64,000 nt of DNA. It comes from Juglans regia. Its lineage: Eukaryota; Streptophyta; Magnoliopsida; Fagales; Juglandaceae. Made by a program: the position numbers and the translations under genes. Each line of letters opens with the position of its first letter. Position 1 is the first letter of the stretch. Location: NCBI RefSeq assembly GCF_001411555.2, contig NC_049914.1:14586798-14650797 (forward strand). The letters are read 5' to 3'. The notes under the pieces were generated by a model that did not search any database, was not told the origin of the DNA, and was given only the letters and a program-made list of their open reading frames with translations. This document shows, in pieces, positions 58,060-64,000 of this stretch.

Positions 58060-59960
58060 TTAGAGTAGTGCTAGGCAGCCCATCATGCCGCTAGCACAAA
58101 TTTATTTATTTATTTAATATTTTTAAAATATAATAAAATATATCAGTATATTAAAAGTTATTTTTTTAATTATTAAATAAAAAAATTAAAAAATATATAT
58201 ATATATAAACTCAAATGACATGCTAACATTACAGAGGATAGTACCACGTATATATAATATTGACATCATCTCAAACCAGAGACAACGCCCCGAGTGCAGT
58301 GCAAATCCCAAAAATTAAGGTCCCAGATTCCTTCATACACAGAAGGAATTAATCATGCAGGTCATACATATTATTGAGTATGCTTTTACGTGAGAACACT
58401 GATCTCCCAGACATTAAAGTCGATCGGCATGCATCTTCACAATCCGAGGAGTTTCTGCCTTCAGCCCCTTACTCTAGCAATCATTACAAACACTGCGTGC
58501 ATTCTCCTGATTTGCTAACCCTATTTGTGCATACTTACGTATACGTATAAATGATGTTTAGTCTACTAAAAGATTAATTATAAAAAAAGCCTACAAGTCG
58601 ATAAGATCATTTGATATGAGATATTAAACTGTAAATTTCTTTTCAGATCTGAAATTGAGTTTTGGGTCCAAGAAATTATATATTAGTCCATGCAAGGAGG
58701 TATCTGCATCTTGAAAGATAGTTTTTTCTAGTTCGTTGTATTAACTGTATGCTACAGTTAGAGGGGGTGATTATTGGTAGTACACTGTAGTTTATTAGCT
58801 TGAAATGTTCGTAGAAGAGACTGACGCCCTCATCCTCAAAATATTTGGTTAGGGAAAGCGAAAACAAAATAGGATAGATGACATAGATTGGTTTGAATTG
58901 CCGGTGACCGGATTTTTTTTATGGGCGCCTGTGATAGTGTGTGTGGAGGCCATGCTATGGTGATAGTGAGATATGGTGAGTCAGATCTAATAGATATTAG
59001 GATGGAGAAACTATTGGAATGGTGCGTGTAGCCGTCAAATGTGTTTTAATGCGACGGTATGTGGTGGCCATGCACAAGCTATTCCACACTCTGCTAGTAG
59101 ATCAACAGTTGAAGAGTTGCATGGTGGAGCGTGTGTAGAAAATCGGTCCCTAGAAATTAAGCAGTATGTTAGGTATAGACCGAATCGGTCGAGAGAAGAT
59201 GTTAAAAATCTAATAGAAAAATCTATAAATAAGGCGGTACAAAAAATGGTACGGAAAAGATGAAAGGAGCCAAGACTCCAATCGCCTCTCCGAATAAACA
59301 AGAAGATGGAAGACGGAGAGGATGAGGGAGCCTGCTTTTTCTTTTGAGAGAGAAGCTGGACCCTTTCTCTCTTGAGAAAGATGCTTGAGGTACACTAGTT
59401 AAGTTGCATTAGATCTACTGACATATAAGTTGTTTATTTATAACTTTGCCAATTTATTAATAAATAAGTTATGCATCCAAAAATATTAAGTTTATAAAAT
59501 AAATTTATAAGTTAACGTATATATTAGATATTTTTTTATTATAATAAATCTAATGTATTGTAACAAGATATTTTAATTTTTGTTTATGTTTAATTCAATT
59601 TGTAGAATTAATATTTTTCATATATAGTTATATTTCCATCAAGTTAAAGAAGAAAATTTTCATATTTCAAACATTAATTGAATGTTGATATTTCTAAATG
59701 CAATTGGAAAATGACTTCTCTATGAAAAAAAAAAAACCTTCCCTTTTACTTTAATCCTCTTTTCGACGTGCCCTCCCTCTCACATGTGGATGGACTCATG
59801 CAATCATCACGTCTAAAGGTAAAGGACTTCAAAAACACAAAGAGGGAGAAAAAAAAAGAATCCTCTTTTGTTCACATGGATTTGGAATCTCAATTTACAT
59901 ATACTTTTTTGTTGGTGAATATTATATACAAAAGGAAGCCCAATAATTATCACTGAACTT
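58060..59960. other. Spacer without recognised gene
   Basis: 58075-58250 looks like a decayed short repeat element (GTGCTAGGCAGCCCATCATG ... CATGCTAACATTACAGAGGA). 58900-59400 is less AT-rich, with a 74-codon plus-strand frame (RSREDVKNLIEKSINKAVQK near its end) that I cannot identify and that has no clear partner exon. Confidence 0.45.
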
Positions 59961-60008
59961 AACTTTTAAAATGTACTGGAAATATTTTTAATATAGAAAT
60001 TTATTATG

Positions 60009-60117
60009 CATCAGTTACTATTCACTCTCACATTTTTATATTTATAATTTTTTCATAAAGTATAGAAATATTTTTAATAAAATGTGATGTATAAGACGGT
60101 AAATAGTGACTGATAAA
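60009..60117. mobile_element. Foldback element, family B, about 110 bp
   Basis: CATCAGTTACTATTCACTCT and GGTAAATAGTGACTGATAA are complementary arms. Same family as 26505 and 62187. Confidence 0.6.
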
Positions 60118-60381
60118 AATAATTTTTTTAAATAAATATATATATTATATATTTGAGTAGCTGTTCTTATAATGAGGTTGGTCTCTCACGAGGGTTTTAG
60201 GTGGTGGGTGTAGAATATTCGTGTATTTTCCGCTCTTCAATTACACGCGTCACTTTCCCATTCGCGGGGCAGGAAATTTGGGTGAGTTGCAAAGCCAACA
60301 CCACCCCCCAGTACTCTATGATTTTGCTAATTGCCAAAAACAATGGGACTGAGAATATAAAGTATTTTTGGTTGTTTTTGT

Positions 60382-60422
60382 CGTGAGAACCTTTTTCCCA
60401 CCCCTTTGTGGGAAGGTTCACG
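60382..60422. other. Perfect-arm hairpin (possible transcript fold)
   Basis: GTGAGAACCTTTTTCCCAC, a 6-base loop and GTGGGAAGGTTCACG form a stem with a small bulge. No gene context. Confidence 0.5.
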
Positions 60423-60469
60423 TTTCTTTCACAAGAGCCGACAAAACTACTTGTTTGTACTATGTCCAC

Positions 60470-60489
60470 GCATGCATGCATGCATGCAT
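60470..60489. repeat. GCAT microsatellite (self-complementary)
   Basis: Four to five consecutive GCAT units, palindromic, with a further short run at 60529-60538. Confidence 0.9.
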
Positions 60490-60990
60490 GGTATCATCAT
60501 TATCATCACCATGTGCATCACATCATGTATGCATGCATGACAGCCCCCGATCGAATTAACATGATGATGATTCACACGTTCTCAATCTTTAGGGTCATGA
60601 TGGAGTAGATAATGGAAGGTCCGTGTGCTTCAACACACTTTTAATACCACGAACGAACGCTTTAGCTTTGTGATCCTCATGATTACAGCTCTCGGTTTAT
60701 GGACTTTTCTTTTGGTGAGTAGTGAAAGAATATTGAAAATACGAAAGCCATATCTATAAGGTTGTAAATGATTAACTTCAATCAAATTATTAGCATATGG
60801 TTCTTGTTTATCATGATCTCTCTGTCTTTAATATTTACGAAAAAATTAATTTATTTATTAAATATATTTGATTTTGTTCATGAGTCACTTAATTTTTATA
60901 TAAATAGATTTTTATATTATATCTTATAAATTTAGCTATAAACTTTGATGAGCAGCCAACTTTAAGATCTTTCAAATATTTTCATAAGAG

Positions 60991-61122
60991 TAATGTTATA
61001 TACAATCGTAGAGTGTGCAAGCGTCATGCAGTCATTTTAAAAAAAAATAAGATCCACTATTAAAAAATTAATTTTTTTTATATGAGTCTCGTAATTTATA
61101 TGACAATATTGTATTTGTAGCA
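60991..61122. mobile_element. MITE-like element, family C (decayed second copy)
   Basis: CAATCGTAGAGTGTGCAAGCG at the left matches the ends at 26069, and the loop AAAAAATTAATTTTTTTTAT also matches. The right arm is degraded. Confidence 0.55.
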
Positions 61123-61888
61123 TGATCTCCTGTTACTTTTTTAAATACTTAAAAAAATATTCTTATTATAAAATTAGATATATTTACTAAGAAAATAATG
61201 TCTGTCACAAGATAATACTATCATAAATAGATGTCACAACATGTCAAGAATATTGGGATATTGGGATATTGCGCATGCTGCTACTTGCTAGACACTACAA
61301 TTAAGAAACATGTCACGCCAAAAATATAGTTGAATTTTATACCTATCGGACGTGACGTCAAATGAATATCCTATGCCTCTTAATTAATTAATGGGTACTG
61401 CTGGGAATCAACAAGTAAAGGTTCAACTTCAAAGCTGTAATAAATTGTCTTAGATTTTTTTTTTTTTTTTAAGGTCTTTATAAAAAAATGATAGATTTCG
61501 TGGAATTATTTGGGAGATTAGTACTGCTTGTTCGTGGAACGTACGTAGTTTCTACAACGAGCTGAAACTCTAGCTGTACTCCCCCGCAGTTTCCTTTTTA
61601 CAAACCTATTTTTTGTCATTTTTTCTTCCAAATTTTATAGCTTAGAAAGAAAGGATTGAAAAAAAAAAATGGTATCCGGACCAGATGTACCTAAGTTTTA
61701 CAATCCGATCTAGAACCCGGAACCGAAATCCAATTTTTTGAGTTCTGTATTGGGCCGAGAAAAATCTAATCTAGATGAACAGTCCTAATAAACCAATTTT
61801 TCTAATCGAAGAGTTGCCATGTAATCTATGTATTAGTCAATCAAAAGGTGCCACATGAAATCTGATCTGGCGCTGCATTAGCCACACC
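61123..61888. other. Spacer without recognised gene
   Basis: AT-rich. No coding frame, RNA gene or clear repeat was found. Confidence 0.45.
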
Positions 61889-61894
61889 ATTTAA

Positions 61895-62105
61895 AAAGAA
61901 GAATTTCACTCATCATCTCTACAAACTACACACTATACATAATTTGTTTTTTTTTTTTTTTTTTCTCTTACCAAATATGTGGTGTATGGATGATAAGTAG
62001 AAAAACTCAATTAGTTTGGAAAGAATAAAATCAAAAAATATTTTAATTTAAAAAATAAAAAAATATGGTGTGTGGTGTATGAGGATAATGAGTATCAAAT
62101 CTTAT
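61895..62105. mobile_element. Foldback element with nested arms
   Basis: ATTTCACTCATCATCTCTAC with ACTACACACTATACATAA at the left is complementary to GGTGTGTGGTGTATGAGGAT with AATGAGTATCAAAT at the right. A third related block (GTGGTGTATGGATGATAAGT) lies in the middle. Confidence 0.55.
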
Positions 62106-62186
62106 TTAAAAAATATAAACCTAGTTTTTACTTTTTAAAACTACACTTTATTTTTAAAAATGTTAAATAGTAAAGAATAAATCTTC

Positions 62187-62276
62187 CATCAGTTACTATT
62201 AATTATCTCACATCTCACATCTTGTAAAAAAAAAAATTATCAAATATATAATATGAGAGTGAATAGTCGGTGATCA
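62187..62276. mobile_element. Foldback element, family B (third copy)
   Basis: CCATCAGTTACTATTAATTA and GAGTGAATAGTCGGTGAT are imperfect complementary arms around an AT-rich loop. Confidence 0.5.
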
Positions 62277-62319
62277 TAACAATCATCAGTAGTACAATGG
62301 TCTGTGTTATTTGCCCGCT

Positions 62320-63650
62320 AAGAGCATTGACAATGGCCTATTGTCAAGTCTAAAATTTAGCTAGAATGTTATCTTTTGGCCATAACATGGACTTCTAACT
62401 ATATTAGTCCACATTGGACTAGCTATCCCAAAGTCTAAATAATAATAAAATATTATATATTTTAATATTAAATTTTTTATTTATTTTTTTAATATTTTGC
62501 AAACACATATTTAATTTCCACAAAATGCCTATCACAGATCAAATTCAACAACATTTTCACCAACATTTAATCCAAAAGTTGAGAAATCTACCAACTTCAG
62601 CAACTACCAAACCAACAAAACAAAACCTGTTGCTACCCAGCCATAAAAACAGTTCATTAATCAGGTCCTACCCAGCATTAAATTCCACCAATAAAACAAA
62701 ACATCTATACAGATTTTCACCAACTTCAGTAGCAGTAGCTAGTCAAATTACTAATTAAAGTTTTACAAAACTCCTCGAAACTGTGAGGAACGACCAAGAG
62801 ATGTTTCACAACATAATTTTCTGCCACAAAATCAATGAAATGCCATTTGTTAGCCTCTCCAGAAAATAGAAGCTTCAAGAATAGTCTAATTTAACCAAAT
62901 ATTGTATCAACCATATGAAGAAACAAACATGGCTCATATTAGATTTACTTCATCTCAAAATATGCACAATGCATCATGTTCATATCAGAATCTTGTTGAT
63001 TATATTTACTTACTGGAAATCTATAATTAATGAAACGTAAAAGTGGCAATTCTGTCTAGTTCAGAGTATATAGAAATTCCAAGTAGCCCCAAGTAAAGAA
63101 AACTAAAATTTACAATGTACGATAATTTTCAAAGCAAAATAGAGCTAGTGGTCCTAATTATTATACTTGAATTTGAACCTCTCAAACTGTCTAACAAAAT
63201 TAAGATCTTACAACTGAAGTAAAGAATTCTTTAAAATGAAGAAAACTATTTAATTGCTTCCGTGAGATTGGGCTGCTCAGAACTCTTACCCTCTGGTCTT
63301 CATCTGGTTGCATCAGACTTCAATAATTAACATTATTATTGACAACTATATTCTAAGGGGACAACTTTTTGAGGGATATTATAGCGTTTGCTCTTGATAC
63401 ATTATGTTTGAAGAAGTTATAGGCAACATAACCAAGCATCCATATCAAAATTACTCTAGAAAGAGTACCAAACAATAGACTTGAAAAAAGAAACAAACAC
63501 AAGGACATCGTAACTCCAAACAAACCAACAAGAAACAAACACAAGGGCATCATCTGTATTTTCAAACAAACCAACCACAACTTACAGAAGATTTTCTTTA
63601 GAGGAGTCAATTAGAAGATGATCAACTAACAAAACTTCTGCTTTACTAAA
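62320..63650. other. Spacer; start resembles a GAGCATTG-type MITE, no gene
   Basis: AGAGCATTGACAATGGCC with a short TTGACAA/TTGTCAA hairpin at about 62321-62350 resembles the start of common plant short repeat elements; the right end was not found. A hydrophobic minus-strand frame at 63353-63610 contains a short internal duplication (AGAAACAAACACAAGG twice) and is not recognised. Confidence 0.4.
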
Positions 63651-63651
63651 A

Positions 63652-64000
63652 TGATGGGAACTAAAGTGGATCTAGTCTTAAAGATCTTTTGCAAGTTTCA
63701 GATGGGTCAATCACAAGATCAAGAGCCAAGATGATCAATGAAGATACAATCCACTTGAGACGACTCAAGTAAGAGCCCAACTTGTTTACTTCATTTAAAG
63801 GACATATTTTATTTGTTTAGAATAATTATATTTATTATGAGAAAGGCTTAAGGGGGCAAGTTGAGAAAATTATTATTTCTTTTGAACTAGGATTTTTGGG
63901 AAAGTCTTGTATTTTGGCCAAGAGCTTATTTGGAAAGTTACTTTTTAGGAACTAGGGTTTCAAGAGGTTACTGTAGCTGAATTACTGTAGCGCCGTACTG
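63652..64000 (+). mobile_element. LTR start, same family as the solo LTR at 13330 (cut by window end)
   Basis: Begins TGATGGGAACTAAAGTGG and follows the minus-strand sequence of 13330-14063 in order: TCTTAAAGAT, CAAGTTTCAGATGGG, TTATTTGTTTAGAATAATTA, AAGGGGGCAAG, AACTAGGGTTTC, TTACTGTAGCGC. The 5' TG end is intact. Whether a full retrotransposon or a solo LTR follows cannot be told. Confidence 0.85.

Noticed and set aside
1..64000. tRNA, rRNA or conserved snRNA genes
   Set aside because: None recognised by eye; a covariance-model scan could not be run.

Overview
The window is nuclear DNA of a eudicot plant, very probably a woody one. Supporting signs are the single clear host gene (an ABCF1-type ABC protein with plant-type introns), AT-rich intergenic DNA, and nested plant transposons of every major class. 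Several short palindromic elements resemble families I associate with walnut/pecan-type Fagales; that taxonomic hint is from memory and is low confidence.

Layout. 1-15770: a decayed Helitron on the minus strand. It has an RPA70-like companion gene (runs off the left edge), an HUH Rep/helicase gene broken into many frames, then about 10 kb of A-rich, tandemly repeated DNA ending at a candidate 5' TC terminus at 15770. Nested in it are a rearranged LINE (6631-9557) and a solo LTR (13330-14063). 16161-21853: a Mutator-like element with about 48-bp inverted ends and a FAR1-type transposase pseudogene. About 22105-24012: a small copia-type LTR element. 24296-27823: several non-autonomous foldback elements. 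28013-33158: a hAT element with a perfect 8-bp target duplication. 34788-40557: the ABCF1 gene, minus strand, apparently intact. 41960-51159: LTR-retrotransposon-like DNA interrupted by a foldback element and by a second copy of the same hAT family (45262-49917). 52806-53663: a deleted copia-type element. 53668-63650: mostly unannotatable AT-rich DNA with short inverted-repeat elements. 63652-64000: the start of an LTR of the same family as the solo LTR at 13330.

How it works together. Only ABCF1 looks like a working gene. The transposase genes all carry stops, frameshifts or lost catalytic residues. The main value of the window is its record of nesting: tandem and paralogous repeats act as empty-site controls that date and delimit the LINE and solo-LTR insertions, and two hAT copies can be compared base by base. 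No tRNA, rRNA, CRISPR array or obviously new gene system was found. The most unusual object is the possible giant Helitron (at least 15 kb) with its RPA partner.
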